64,000 bases of DNA from Advenella faeciporci (GTDB taxonomy: Bacteria; Pseudomonadota; Gammaproteobacteria; Burkholderiales; Burkholderiaceae_B): contig NZ_BMYS01000001.1 in the NCBI RefSeq assembly GCF_014652395.1, forward strand, positions 1 to 64,000. Direction: 5' to 3'. The translations under genes were made by a program, and so were the position numbers. How positions within the stretch are numbered: the first letter of the stretch is position 1; each line of letters opens with the position of its first letter. Shown in pieces: positions 51,522-60,260 of the stretch. The notes under the pieces are model-generated. The model was not told the origin of the DNA. It did not search any database and saw only the letters and a program-made list of their open reading frames with translations.

Positions 51522-51570
51522 CCGGAGTCACTCCATGCTATGTAATAGAAGCATAAATTCTATACTTTTC

Positions 51571-51590
51571 TGCGTTCCCACGCAGGAACA
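51571..51590. repeat. REP-like element, left copy
   Basis: CTGCG-TTCCCA-CGCAG, a short palindrome with the GTTCCCACGCAGGAAC core seen in dispersed REP elements of many proteobacteria. A related hairpin lies at 52103-52128, on the other side of the DUF3147 gene. Confidence 0.4.
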
Positions 51591-51704
51591 TGTGAACGAG
51601 TACGAAAAACACCGGGAAATCATGAAAATAGCCTACTTGCGATTTTTATTATTTGCCTATCATTTATGATTTATGTTTAGTTCGAGGTTTTTAAGGATTA
51701 ACTG

Positions 51705-52058
51705 ATGTTGTGGATCGTAACAAAGTATCTGGTGACAGCCGGTTTGGTCGTTCTGATTTCTGAAGTGGCCAAGCGAAGTGACCGCTTGGGCAGTCTGGTG
51801 GCATCATTGCCACTGGTTACATTACTAACCCTGTTCTGGCTGTATTTCGAAAAACAAGGTACCGAAAAAATAGCCAACCATGCCTATTACACATTTTGGT
51901 ATGTGATCCCAACGTTGCCTATGTTTATCGCGTTCCCCTGGTTTCTCGGCAAATTTGGTTTCTGGGGAGCCATTATTGCATCGGTATTATTGACCATCGT
52001 GTGTTTTGCAGTATTTACCCGGCTCCTGATGGTTTTTGGCGTTGATCTGATAGGATAA
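51705..52058 (+). CDS. DUF3147 membrane protein
   Basis: A 117-residue protein with four predicted hydrophobic helices (starting near 6, 36, 64 and 86) and conserved SEVAKRSDRLGSLVASLPLVTLL across the first loop, matching the DUF3147 layout. Function unknown. AAGGATT lies upstream of the ATG. It is alone between divergent tadA and convergent mesD and is flanked by REP-like palindromes. Confidence 0.75.
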   Translation: MLWIVTKYLVTAGLVVLISEVAKRSDRLGSLVASLPLVTLLTLFWLYFEKQGTEKIANHAYYTFWYVIPTLPMFIAFPWFLGKFGFWGAIIASVLLTIVCFAVFTRLLMVFGVDLIG

Positions 52059-52102
52059 TCACAGGCAAGCATTCAATCAGAAGACGCTTGCAACCAATAC
52101 CT

Positions 52103-52128
52103 CGCTCCCACGTTCCTGCATGGGAGCG
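52103..52128. repeat. REP-like hairpin after mesD
   Basis: CGCTCCCA and TGGGAGCG, 8 bp around a 10-nt loop. It has no T tract but may protect or end the mesXD transcript. It resembles the copy at 51571-51590. Confidence 0.5.
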
Positions 52129-52140
52129 GCCAGCCCCTCG

Positions 52141-53169
52141 CTAAATGGAAAGTTCTTTACGAACGATTTCCGCACCGGCACTTAAGGCATGCAACTTGCC
52201 TCTTGCCACCTCACGGGATAAAGGCGCCATTCCGCAATTGGTACAAGGATAAAGTTTGTCAGCATCCACAAACTGAAGCGCCTTTCGCAGGGTCTTGGCA
52301 ACCTCTTCTGGCGTTTCGATGATATTGCTTGCCACATCAATGGCCCCCACCATCACTTTCTTGCCCCTGATAAGCTCGATGAGATCCATGGGAACGCGGG
52401 AGTTATGGCATTCCAGCGAGATGATATCCACTTTGGATTTTTGCAGCTTCGGAAAAGATTCTTCATATTGGCGCCACTCCGAGCCCAATGTTTTTTTCCA
52501 ATCCGTATTGGCTTTAATGCCGTAACCATAGCAAATATGCACGGCAGTTTCACATTTCAGTCCTTCAATGGCCCTTTCAAGGGTGGCAATACCCCAATCA
52601 TTCACATCATCAAAGAAAACATTAAATGCAGGCTCGTCAAACTGGATGATGTCGACACCGGCAGCCTCTAATTCTTTGGCTTCCTGATTAAGGATTTTGG
52701 CAAACTCCCAGGCCAGTTTTTCACGGCTTTTATAATGGTTGTCATACAGCGTGTCAATCATGGTCATAGGACCCGGCAACGCCCACTTGATAGGCTGCCT
52801 GGTGTGCTGACGTAAAAATTTGGCATCTTCAACAAAAACAGGCTTTGTGCGAGCCACCGCCCCCACTACCGTCGGTACACTCGCATCATAGCGATCACGA
52901 ATTCTCACGGTCTCCCTTTTTTCAAAATCAACGCCGCTAAGGTGTTCAATAAACGTGGTCACAAAATGCTGGCGGGTTTGTTCGCCATCACTAATAATAT
53001 CAATACCGGCTGTTTCCTGTTCTTGCAATGACAAACGTAAAGCATCTTGTTTGCCTTCAATCAATTGCTCACCCTGTAATCGCCAGTCAGACCAAAGTGT
53101 TTCGGGTTGTGCAAGCCAGGAGGGTTTGGGTAAACTGCCGGCCGTGGATGTGGGTAATAATTTTTTCAT
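52141..53169 (-). CDS. mesD: Core methionine synthase MesD (MetE C-terminal domain type)
   Basis: A 342-residue protein equivalent to the catalytic half of cobalamin-independent MetE; MetE is about 750 residues and its N-terminal half is missing. The zinc ligands are conserved: HIC (His213 and Cys215, numbered from an upstream TTG), ECHN (Glu255) and CTNCGMAPL (Cys314). The homocysteine-site pieces STAGSLPKP, SDGEQ and QFDEPAF are present. It follows mesX by about 26-32 nt. Published work on the MesD family (Price, Deutschbauer and Arkin) shows that it needs DUF1852 and oxygen but not methyl-folate or B12; the adjacent DUF1852 gene makes this assignment strong. Confidence 0.9.
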   Translation of the reverse strand: MKKLLPTSTAGSLPKPSWLAQPETLWSDWRLQGEQLIEGKQDALRLSLQEQETAGIDIISDGEQTRQHFVTTFIEHLSGVDFEKRETVRIRDRYDASVPTVVGAVARTKPVFVEDAKFLRQHTRQPIKWALPGPMTMIDTLYDNHYKSREKLAWEFAKILNQEAKELEAAGVDIIQFDEPAFNVFFDDVNDWGIATLERAIEGLKCETAVHICYGYGIKANTDWKKTLGSEWRQYEESFPKLQKSKVDIISLECHNSRVPMDLIELIRGKKVMVGAIDVASNIIETPEEVAKTLRKALQFVDADKLYPCTNCGMAPLSREVARGKLHALSAGAEIVRKELSI

Positions 53170-53201
53170 CATCAATATCTTGGTTAATTAATTAAAGCGA
53201 A

Positions 53202-54179
53202 TTAAAGCGCGTAAGCGGCTGCCCATTGTTCAAGCGTGGTTTTATAGGGCTTCATGAAATGCGTTTCCGTCAGCCTGCCCTGCTCAATCGCCAATTGGCT
53301 GCGTTCTTCCCGGTCATACACAATTTGGGTTAATGAGTAATCGGAATTCGTTAAACGTGGTTGATAGCATTTGCCTGCCGCAGAATTAGCATTATAAATT
53401 TCAGGCCGGTAAATCTTCTGGAACGTTTCCATCGTGCTGATGGTACCAATCAGCTCAAGATTCGTATAATCATTAAGCAAATCACCACAAAAATAAAAGG
53501 CCAAAGGTGCAACACTGTTTTCAGGCATAAAGTAACGAACCCGCATCCCCATTTTTTCAAAATATTGATCGGTTGGAGAACATTCACTCTGCCGGTACTC
53601 AACACCCAATACAGGATGACGGTTTTCAGTCCGGTAATAGCGCTTGCTGCTTGCGACGCTTAAGCATATCACCGGTGGTTTCTTAAAATTTTCCTTGTAT
53701 GCTTTTGAATTTACGAAACATTGAAACAATTTTCCGTGTAAATCCCCAAAACCGTCCGGAAGACTGAATTCATTTTTATCCTTATTGTGTGCCGGCAGCA
53801 ATACACTAAAATCATAGTCTCGCACATAAGAAGAAAAATTATTCCCTACAATGCCTTCGATACGTTTATGATCTTTTTGATCAACAATATTGGTTTTTAA
53901 TATTTCAATCACAGGAAAGGGAACTCCCTTACCTTCAATATCCACATCAACTGAAATAATCTCAAGCTCAACCGAATAACGGTTTCCTTCAGGGTTATCC
54001 CAATCGGCCAACTCATTGAAGCGATTATCAATCATCCTTAAGGTATTGCGCAAATTCTGCTGCCGCCTCTCGCCTCTGGCCAAATTGGCAAAATTGGTGG
54101 TAATACGTGTATTTTCTGCAGGATGATAGTTTTCATCAAAACAAATACGTTTAATACTAAATACAAATGCTTTACTCAT
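53202..54179 (-). CDS. mesX: DUF1852 protein MesX, partner of MesD
   Basis: A 325-residue soluble protein that I recognise as DUF1852 (N-terminus FVFSIKRICFDENYHP; PAENTRITTNFANLARGERR over two helices; NNFSSYVRDYDFSVLLP). DUF1852 was shown to be required with MesD for oxygen-dependent, folate-independent methionine synthesis; the chemistry and methyl source are unsettled. First gene of the mesX-mesD operon and divergent from a MetR-like regulator, with a 102-bp shared promoter region containing candidate MetR sites. Confidence 0.88.
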   Translation of the reverse strand: MSKAFVFSIKRICFDENYHPAENTRITTNFANLARGERRQQNLRNTLRMIDNRFNELADWDNPEGNRYSVELEIISVDVDIEGKGVPFPVIEILKTNIVDQKDHKRIEGIVGNNFSSYVRDYDFSVLLPAHNKDKNEFSLPDGFGDLHGKLFQCFVNSKAYKENFKKPPVICLSVASSKRYYRTENRHPVLGVEYRQSECSPTDQYFEKMGMRVRYFMPENSVAPLAFYFCGDLLNDYTNLELIGTISTMETFQKIYRPEIYNANSAAGKCYQPRLTNSDYSLTQIVYDREERSQLAIEQGRLTETHFMKPYKTTLEQWAAAYAL

Positions 54180-54211
54180 CGTAATCCGTCACTCCAGTTT
54201 TAATAACTGTC

Positions 54212-54275
54212 ATTGTAGGAAAGTACTTATATGAAGTAAAATGGTCTTATTTCATTAACCCATGAACATTAATCA
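54212..54275. promoter_or_regulatory. mesX/metR control region with candidate MetR sites
   Basis: Two sites are visible. ATGAA (54231-54235) and TTCAT (54251-54255) form an inverted repeat that overlaps the weak -35 (TTACTT) of a mesX promoter whose -10 is TACAAT (54212-54217, minus strand). TGAACATTAATCA (54263-54275) matches the MetR consensus TGAANNTNNTTCA at all but one defined position and lies 6 bp upstream of the regulator ATG. Confidence 0.45.
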
Positions 54276-54281
54276 TAAATC

Positions 54282-55175
54282 ATGTTGGAACGTATCCATT
54301 TATCCATTGTGCAGCAAGTTGAAAAACAAGGCTCCATGACCGCAGCTGCAGATGTGCTGCATGTTACCCAGTCGGCACTTAGCCACAGCATGAAAAAGCT
54401 GGAGCAGCAATTGGGCACCGATATCTGGCGACGCGAAGGCCGCAGCCTGCAACTTACCCAGGCAGGGCAATATCTGCTGGCCGTCGCCAATCGCGTGCTG
54501 CCGCAGCTGGATCTGGCTGAAGAGCGCCTGCACCAGTTCGCACAAGGAGAACGGGGTTCCCTGCGCATTGGCATGGAATGTCACCCGTGCTATCAATGGC
54601 TGCTAAAAATCGTCTCGCCTTATCTGAGTGCCTGGCCCGATGTTGATGTAGATGTGAAACAGAAATTTCAGTTTGGTGGCCTGGGAGCACTTTTTGGTTA
54701 TGAGATTGATTTGCTCGTCACCCCCGACCCGCTTTACAGACCCGGCCTGAAATTTGAGCCCGTGTTCGACTATGAACAGGTACTGGTTGTTGCCAAGAAC
54801 CATGCGCTTGCAAAAGCCACCTATGTCAAACCTCATCACCTTACCCGGGAAGTCTTGATCAGCTACCCGGTAGACGTTGAACGCCTGGACATTTACAACC
54901 AGTTTCTGTTACCGGCAGGCATCGCACCCAAGCGACACAAAACCATTGAAACCACAGACATTATGTTGCAGATGGTGGCCAGCGGTCGCGGGGTAACCGC
55001 ATTGCCTCGCTGGCTGGTTGAAGAGTATGCCGACAAACTGCCCATAGTACCGGTAAGATTGGGGCCCGATGGCATTGCCAAGCAGATTTTCGTGGGACTG
55101 CGTGAAACGGATACCGCGATTGATTATATACAGGCATTTTTAGTGCTGGCCCAGGGCCCCCTTATCAATTCATAG
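54282..55175 (+). CDS. metR: LysR-family regulator, MetR type
   Basis: A 297-residue LTTR. The winged HTH (about 1-60) has GSMTAAADVLHVTQSALSHSMKKLE (split at the turn), matching E. coli MetR GSLAAAA and TQSALSH. The effector domain keeps the MetR-specific ECHPCYQWL (E. coli ECHSCIQWL) and the FDYEQVLVVA and LLPAGIAP segments. MetR uses homocysteine as co-inducer to activate met genes. Divergence from mesX suggests that it controls the mesXD operon. Confidence 0.88.
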   Translation: MLERIHLSIVQQVEKQGSMTAAADVLHVTQSALSHSMKKLEQQLGTDIWRREGRSLQLTQAGQYLLAVANRVLPQLDLAEERLHQFAQGERGSLRIGMECHPCYQWLLKIVSPYLSAWPDVDVDVKQKFQFGGLGALFGYEIDLLVTPDPLYRPGLKFEPVFDYEQVLVVAKNHALAKATYVKPHHLTREVLISYPVDVERLDIYNQFLLPAGIAPKRHKTIETTDIMLQMVASGRGVTALPRWLVEEYADKLPIVPVRLGPDGIAKQIFVGLRETDTAIDYIQAFLVLAQGPLINS

Positions 55176-55195
55176 GCCAGCCACCTCGCACCGTC

Positions 55196-55906
55196 CTAGC
55201 GGATCAGGCTTTCATAGACCGTGCCGTGATCCAGCACCTTGCCGTTTTCGTCCATGACGCGCATGGCATCGGCCGAGACTTCATCGATGACCACGACTTC
55301 GCCGTCAACCAGTCCGATTTCAATTTTCATGTCGACCAGGGTAAGACCCTTTTCGCGCAGGTCGGCTTCAACAATGCGACACACGCGGCGAGTGAGTTCC
55401 TTGGCATGCTCAAGATGAGCAGGACTGACAAGACCCAGGGCCACGAGGGTGTCATCGTTAATCAGTGGATCACCGCGTTCATCATCTTTGACAGTGATCT
55501 CAACCAGATAGTCCAAATTGGCATCCACATCGGGAATGTACTGCTGGTAACGGCGCAGGAAGCTGCCCCAGGGTCGGGTACGGCAAACGAACTCAAGACC
55601 GCCCGCACCGCTGATGCTCTTGCCCAGTGGCTCGGCGTGGCGAACCTCCATGGTGCCCTTTTCAAGGTCGGCATTTACAAAATGGGTGGGGATGTTGGCG
55701 GCATGAAGGCGTTTGAAGAAATAATCGGTCATGGCGAGGGATTTGCGGCCCTTGCCTTCGACCTTGCCAATAACCGTATTGGCACCCGGATCGATGATGC
55801 CATTATCGCCAGTGACGTCGTCTTTGAAGACGAGGAGGATGTTACCGTTTGACTGGGCGTACAAGTCTTTGGTCTTGCCTGAATAAATTTTTTCGCTGGT
55901 ATTCAT
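55196..55906 (-). CDS. purC: SAICAR synthetase (phosphoribosylaminoimidazole-succinocarboxamide synthase)
   Basis: Step 8 of de novo IMP synthesis, joining CAIR and aspartate. 236 residues from ATG 55906, close to E. coli PurC (237). Motifs: KIYSGKTKDLY, LVFKDDVTGDNG, EFVCRTRPWGSF and DMKIEIGLVDGEVVVIDE (ATP site). The in-frame extension upstream of the ATG has no homology. Convergent with metR, 20 nt apart, and downstream of guaA on the same strand. Confidence 0.97.
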   Translation of the reverse strand: MNTSEKIYSGKTKDLYAQSNGNILLVFKDDVTGDNGIIDPGANTVIGKVEGKGRKSLAMTDYFFKRLHAANIPTHFVNADLEKGTMEVRHAEPLGKSISGAGGLEFVCRTRPWGSFLRRYQQYIPDVDANLDYLVEITVKDDERGDPLINDDTLVALGLVSPAHLEHAKELTRRVCRIVEADLREKGLTLVDMKIEIGLVDGEVVVIDEVSADAMRVMDENGKVLDHGTVYESLIR

Positions 55907-55984
55907 GTGTTTACTCGTTGATGGTTTCAATAGCTCATTTTGGAAGAGAGGCAGTGCGCCCACCTGGCACCCCACCCCTGCAAC

Positions 55985-57577
55985 TTATTCCCACTCGATC
56001 GTAGCAGGCGGTTTGCTGGACACGTCATAAACAACACGGTTAATACCGCGCACTTCGTTAATAATGCGTCCGGAAACCTTGGCCAGCAAGGAGTAAGGCA
56101 ACGGTGCCCAGTCTGCTGTCATGAAGTCTGAGGTTTGTACCGCACGCAAGGCTACAACGTAATCATACGTACGGCCATCACCCATCACTCCTACCGATTT
56201 GACTGGCAGGAATACGGCAAAGGCCTGTGAAGTCAGGTCATACCAGCTACGACCCGTTTCGGGGTCTATGGTGTTACGCAACTCTTCAATAAAGATCGCA
56301 TCGGCGCGACGCAATAAATCGGCATATTCCTGTTTAACCGCACCCAGGATACGAACCCCCAGACCAGGTCCGGGGAATGGATGACGGTAAACCATATGAT
56401 GCGGCAAGCCCAGTGCGATACCCAATTCACGCACTTCATCTTTAAACAATTCGCGCAAAGGCTCAAGTAATTGTAAATTAAGGGTTTCAGGCAAGCCACC
56501 TACATTATGGTGCGATTTAATGGCAACCGCTTTACCGGTTTTAGAGGCAGCTGACTCAATCACGTCAGGGTAAATGGTACCCTGCGCCAGCCATTTTGCA
56601 TCTTTGCGCTTGCCAGCTTCTTCCTGGAAGACTTCAACAAACTCACGGCCAATAATTTTACGTTTGGCTTCCGGGTCGGCAACCCCCTCCAGCTCGCCCA
56701 TGAATTTCGCTTCAGCATTAACATGAACAATATTCACGCCAAGGTTTTCATGAAGCACTTCCATGACCTGCTTGCCTTCATTCAGGCGCAGCAAACCATG
56801 GTCTACAAACACGCAGGTTAATTTATCACCAATTGCCTTATGAATAAGCGCCGCGGCAACCGAAGAATCAACCCCACCTGACAAACCCAGAATGACCTCA
56901 TCATTGCCCACCTGTTCACGAATTCGGGCAACCGCTTCAGTAACGTAATCGGGCATGTTCCAGTCACCCTCACAACCACAGATATCCACCACAAAACGGC
57001 TGAGCAATGCCTGCCCTTTAACCGTATGGGTGACTTCAGGGTGAAACTGGACACCATAGAAGTGACGCTTTTCGTCGGCCATGCCGGCGATTGGGCAAGA
57101 AGGTGTAGAGGCCATCAGCTTGAACCCTTCTGGCAATTCGGTCACCTTGTCACCGTGGCTCATCCAGACTTTCAGCATGCCATGACCTTCGGGAGTTTCA
57201 AAATCCTGAATGCCTTTGAGCAAAGCGGTATGACCGTGGGCACGTACCTCGGCATAGCCGAATTCACGATGATCTGACCAGCTTACCTTGCCACCCAGCT
57301 GCATGGCCATGGCTTGCATGCCATAACAAATACCCAGCACAGGCACACCCAGTTCAAAAACCGGTGCGGGCACTTTCAATGAGCTTTCATCATACGCAGA
57401 AGAGTGGCTGCCAGAAAGAATAATACCTTTAAGACCCTGTGACTGCTGTTCTTTAAGGAATGCTTCAGATACATCACCAGGATGAATTTCACAGTAAACA
57501 CCCGCTTCACGAACACGGCGCGCAATAAGCTGCGTTACCTGAGAACCATAATCAAGAATTAAAATACGTTGATGCAT
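55985..57577 (-). CDS. guaA: GMP synthase (glutamine-hydrolysing)
   Basis: Converts XMP to GMP. 530 residues from ATG 57577 ([13 protein letters not shown]). The class I glutamine amidotransferase domain has Cys84 in [10 protein letters not shown] and the FHPEVTHT histidine region; the ATP-pyrophosphatase domain has [12 protein letters not shown]; the C-terminal dimer domain ends in TIEWE. An upstream in-frame extension of 36 codons is not homologous. guaB is the next gene on the same strand but is separated by an inserted hydrolase gene. Confidence 0.97.
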   Translation of the reverse strand: MHQRILILDYGSQVTQLIARRVREAGVYCEIHPGDVSEAFLKEQQSQGLKGIILSGSHSSAYDESSLKVPAPVFELGVPVLGICYGMQAMAMQLGGKVSWSDHREFGYAEVRAHGHTALLKGIQDFETPEGHGMLKVWMSHGDKVTELPEGFKLMASTPSCPIAGMADEKRHFYGVQFHPEVTHTVKGQALLSRFVVDICGCEGDWNMPDYVTEAVARIREQVGNDEVILGLSGGVDSSVAAALIHKAIGDKLTCVFVDHGLLRLNEGKQVMEVLHENLGVNIVHVNAEAKFMGELEGVADPEAKRKIIGREFVEVFQEEAGKRKDAKWLAQGTIYPDVIESAASKTGKAVAIKSHHNVGGLPETLNLQLLEPLRELFKDEVRELGIALGLPHHMVYRHPFPGPGLGVRILGAVKQEYADLLRRADAIFIEELRNTIDPETGRSWYDLTSQAFAVFLPVKSVGVMGDGRTYDYVVALRAVQTSDFMTADWAPLPYSLLAKVSGRIINEVRGINRVVYDVSSKPPATIEWE

Positions 57578-57752
57578 ATAAAGACCATTAAATGTAGCAA
57601 TTTGTGCCAAAAGCACAGACAGGATAAAGCGTAAATTATAATGTATTGTCCATTGTGAAATGAATGTATTTTGTCCTGCAAACACATTTATATACGCCCT
57701 TTCGCGCTTCTTTTCCTAAAAAAACAAATAAATACCCGTAACAGGAGACAAC

Positions 57753-58478
57753 ATGACAGAACTTACCCCAACAACATTTGTATTGGTACATGGCGCCTGG
57801 CACGGCGGCTGGGTGTGGCAAACACTGGCACAACACTTGCGCCAGCAGGGCCACCGGGTATACACGCCCACCCTTACCGGTTTAGGTGAAAAGTCCCACC
57901 TGCTCAGTGAACGCATTAATCTTGACACCTTTATTACCGATATCGTTAACCTGTTTAAATGGGAAAACCTTAACGATGTGGTATTGCTGGGCCACAGCTT
58001 TGGTGGCCTGGTGATAAGCGGGGTAGCCGACAGGATTCCCGAACACATCCGGCAATTGATTTTCCTGGACAGTTTTCTGCTTGAAAACGGTCAATCCGCT
58101 TTTGACACCTTGCCCGAAAAAGCGGTTGAAAAGCTGAAAAACATTGCTGCGACTCAATGCAATGGCCTGGCCCTGCCGGCACCAAGACCGGTATTGCTGG
58201 GTTACCCCGATGACGAAAGCACGACAAAAACCATTGCCGGCCTGCTTACGCCCCACCCCATTGGCACCTACGCCAGCAAGCTGGAACTGCATCACCCGCT
58301 TGGCAATTATTTACCGGTTACCTATTACAAATGCACCAATCCGGTTTATGACCCGGTTGCCCAGTCACATACGCTGGCCAAAAAACAGCAAGGCTGGAGC
58401 ATCGTGAAATTACCCACCTCTCACGCTGCCCCCTTTACCCATCCACACTTGCTGGCTGATTTACTGCTTTCATTTTAA
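57753..58478 (+). CDS. Alpha/beta hydrolase (EstC / hydroxynitrile-lyase-like subfamily)
   Basis: A 241-residue hydrolase. The oxyanion motif is HGAWHGGWVW (13-22), the nucleophile is Ser82 in GHSFGG, and a C-terminal His (about 224, in TSHAAPF) completes the triad. This subfamily includes methyl-salicylate-type esterases and hydroxynitrile lyases; the substrate cannot be predicted. AGGAG lies near the start. It is transcribed opposite to guaA and guaB and separates them, so it is probably an insertion by recombination. Codon use looks like that of its neighbours. Confidence 0.85.
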   Translation: MTELTPTTFVLVHGAWHGGWVWQTLAQHLRQQGHRVYTPTLTGLGEKSHLLSERINLDTFITDIVNLFKWENLNDVVLLGHSFGGLVISGVADRIPEHIRQLIFLDSFLLENGQSAFDTLPEKAVEKLKNIAATQCNGLALPAPRPVLLGYPDDESTTKTIAGLLTPHPIGTYASKLELHHPLGNYLPVTYYKCTNPVYDPVAQSHTLAKKQQGWSIVKLPTSHAAPFTHPHLLADLLLSF

Positions 58479-58561
58479 GCCAGCCACGCTTCCTTGAGAC
58501 ACAGTATTCGGACACGGGTTATTCATCCTTGGAAACTCGCATTGACTGGTCGCAAGCAATA

Positions 58562-58596
58562 AAAAACCCTTCCGAAAAAATGACGGAAGGGTTTTT
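58562..58596. terminator. Bidirectional terminator between hydrolase and guaB
   Basis: AAAAACCCTTCCG and CGGAAGGGTTTTT pair over 13 bp. A/T tracts on both sides allow it to serve the hydrolase gene on the plus strand and guaB on the minus strand. Confidence 0.9.
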
Positions 58597-58637
58597 GCCT
58601 TAACGACAATACCGGACTTAACCAGTCTTAAACGCGC

Positions 58638-60098
58638 TTAATCAGCACGGTAGTTAGGTGCTTCTTTGGTAATTTGCACATCATGTACGTGAGACTCGCG
58701 AACACCTGCAGAAGTAATTTCAACGAACTCGGGTTTGCTGCGCATATCATCAATGGTGGCACAACCACAATATCCCATGGAAGCACGAATGCCGCCTACC
58801 AACTGGTAAATAATGGCCAGCACGCTGCCTTTGTAAGGGACGCGGCCTTCAATGCCTTCAGGAACCAGTTTATCAGTGTTGTTGGAGGCTTCCTGGAAGT
58901 AACGGTCTGCCGAGCCTTTCTCCATGGCAGCCAAACTGCCCATGCCACGATAAGACTTGTAAGAACGGCCCTGGAACAGAACCACCTCACCAGGGGCTTC
59001 TTCGGTACCGGCAAACATGCCACCCATCATGCAGGCATAAGCGCCGGCAACCAGGGCCTTGGAGACGTCTCCGGAATAACGGATACCGCCGTCTGCAATT
59101 AAAGGAATACCTGTGCCTTCAAGTGCTTTGGCCACATCTGAAATGGCGGTAATTTGCGGAACACCCACACCGGCCACCACACGAGTGGTACAAATTGAAC
59201 CGGGGCCAATACCTACTTTCACGCCATCGGCACCCGCCTCGGCCAGTGCTTTAGCCGCTGCTGCCGTGGCAATATTACCACCAATGACATCAATCCTGGG
59301 GTAGTTTTGCTTGACCCAACGAACACGATCCAGCACACCTTGAGAGTGGCCATGAGCAGTATCCACAATGATAACGTCAACACCGGCAGCAGCCAGTTTG
59401 GCCACTCGCTCTTCGGTACCTTCACCTACACCCACCGCAGCGCCAACGCGCAACTGACCGAAGGCATCTTTGCAGGCAAACGGGTGTTCAGTGTTTTTGA
59501 CAATATCCTTAACGGTCGCCAAACCACGCAATTCAAAATTGTCGTTAACAATAAGCACGCGTTCCAGACGGTGTTTATGCATTAAGGTTTGGGCCTCTTC
59601 AAGCGTACTGCCTTCACGCATGGTCACCAAACGCTCTTGTGGTGTCATGACATTCTTGATAGGTTCGTCGTAGCGGTCTTCAAAACGAAGGTCACGGTTG
59701 GTAACAATACCCACCAGCTTGCCGTTTTCAACTACAGGCAGGCCTGAAATACCGTTTTGTTTTTGCAATGCAATGGCATCACGAACGGTCATGGTAGGCG
59801 TTACCGTGATTGGGTCGATAACAATACCAAATTCATGACGCTTGACACGGGCCACTTCACGGGCCTGTTCATCAGCCGTCATGTTTTTATGAATAATACC
59901 AATGCCGCCTTCCTGTGCCATGGCAATTGCCAGGCGTGACTCGGTGACGGTATCCATGGCGGCCGACACAAGCGGAATATTCAGGCTGATATTACGGGTT
60001 AACTTGGTTTTTAGAGAGGTGTCGCGTGGCAACACATTGGAATACGCAGGTACCAATAAGACATCGTCAAAGGTAAGCGCTTTTTGAACTAAACGCAT
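58638..60098 (-). CDS. guaB: IMP dehydrogenase
   Basis: Oxidises IMP to XMP. 486 residues from ATG 60098, with GGAG 7 nt upstream; a TTG six codons earlier is less likely. The TIM barrel is interrupted by two CBS domains (about 90-205). The catalytic loop GPGSICTTR contains Cys303, and the GGIRYSGD and [11 protein letters not shown] motifs are present. A strong promoter lies directly upstream. Confidence 0.98.
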   Translation of the reverse strand: MRLVQKALTFDDVLLVPAYSNVLPRDTSLKTKLTRNISLNIPLVSAAMDTVTESRLAIAMAQEGGIGIIHKNMTADEQAREVARVKRHEFGIVIDPITVTPTMTVRDAIALQKQNGISGLPVVENGKLVGIVTNRDLRFEDRYDEPIKNVMTPQERLVTMREGSTLEEAQTLMHKHRLERVLIVNDNFELRGLATVKDIVKNTEHPFACKDAFGQLRVGAAVGVGEGTEERVAKLAAAGVDVIIVDTAHGHSQGVLDRVRWVKQNYPRIDVIGGNIATAAAAKALAEAGADGVKVGIGPGSICTTRVVAGVGVPQITAISDVAKALEGTGIPLIADGGIRYSGDVSKALVAGAYACMMGGMFAGTEEAPGEVVLFQGRSYKSYRGMGSLAAMEKGSADRYFQEASNNTDKLVPEGIEGRVPYKGSVLAIIYQLVGGIRASMGYCGCATIDDMRSKPEFVEITSAGVRESHVHDVQITKEAPNYRAD

Positions 60099-60122
60099 GA
60101 AAGACTCCGGGCGCAAAACAAG

Positions 60123-60151
60123 ATTATACGCTTAAGGGATTATGCACTCAA
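60123..60151 (-). promoter_or_regulatory. guaB promoter
   Basis: Minus strand TTGAGT (60146-60151), 17 nt, TATAAT (60123-60128). The predicted start is about 18 nt upstream of the guaB ATG. Confidence 0.7.
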
Positions 60152-60172
60152 GCCATTGAGCACATTGCCATA

Positions 60173-60222
60173 AAAAAACCCATTTGCCAACCCGCAATTG
60201 ACTTGCAAATTGGGCAAATGGG
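60173..60222 (-). terminator. Intrinsic terminator of purL
   Basis: CCCATTTGCC (60179-60188) and GGCAAATGGG (60213-60222) form a 10-bp stem with a long loop, followed on the minus strand by seven T residues. Confidence 0.85.
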
Positions 60223-60260
60223 CATTCGTTTCAGCCATGACCGTCAGGCGAAAAACAAGC

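Noticed and set aside
51522-51704. Short ORFs in the tadA-DUF3147 gap (for example a 15-codon ORF beginning MKIAYLRF)
   Set aside because: Too short, without a good ribosome site, and overlapping a REP-like element.
53202-54179. DUF1852 gene as part of a toxin or defence system
   Set aside because: Its direct linkage to a MetE-like core and a MetR-type regulator fits the published MesX role.
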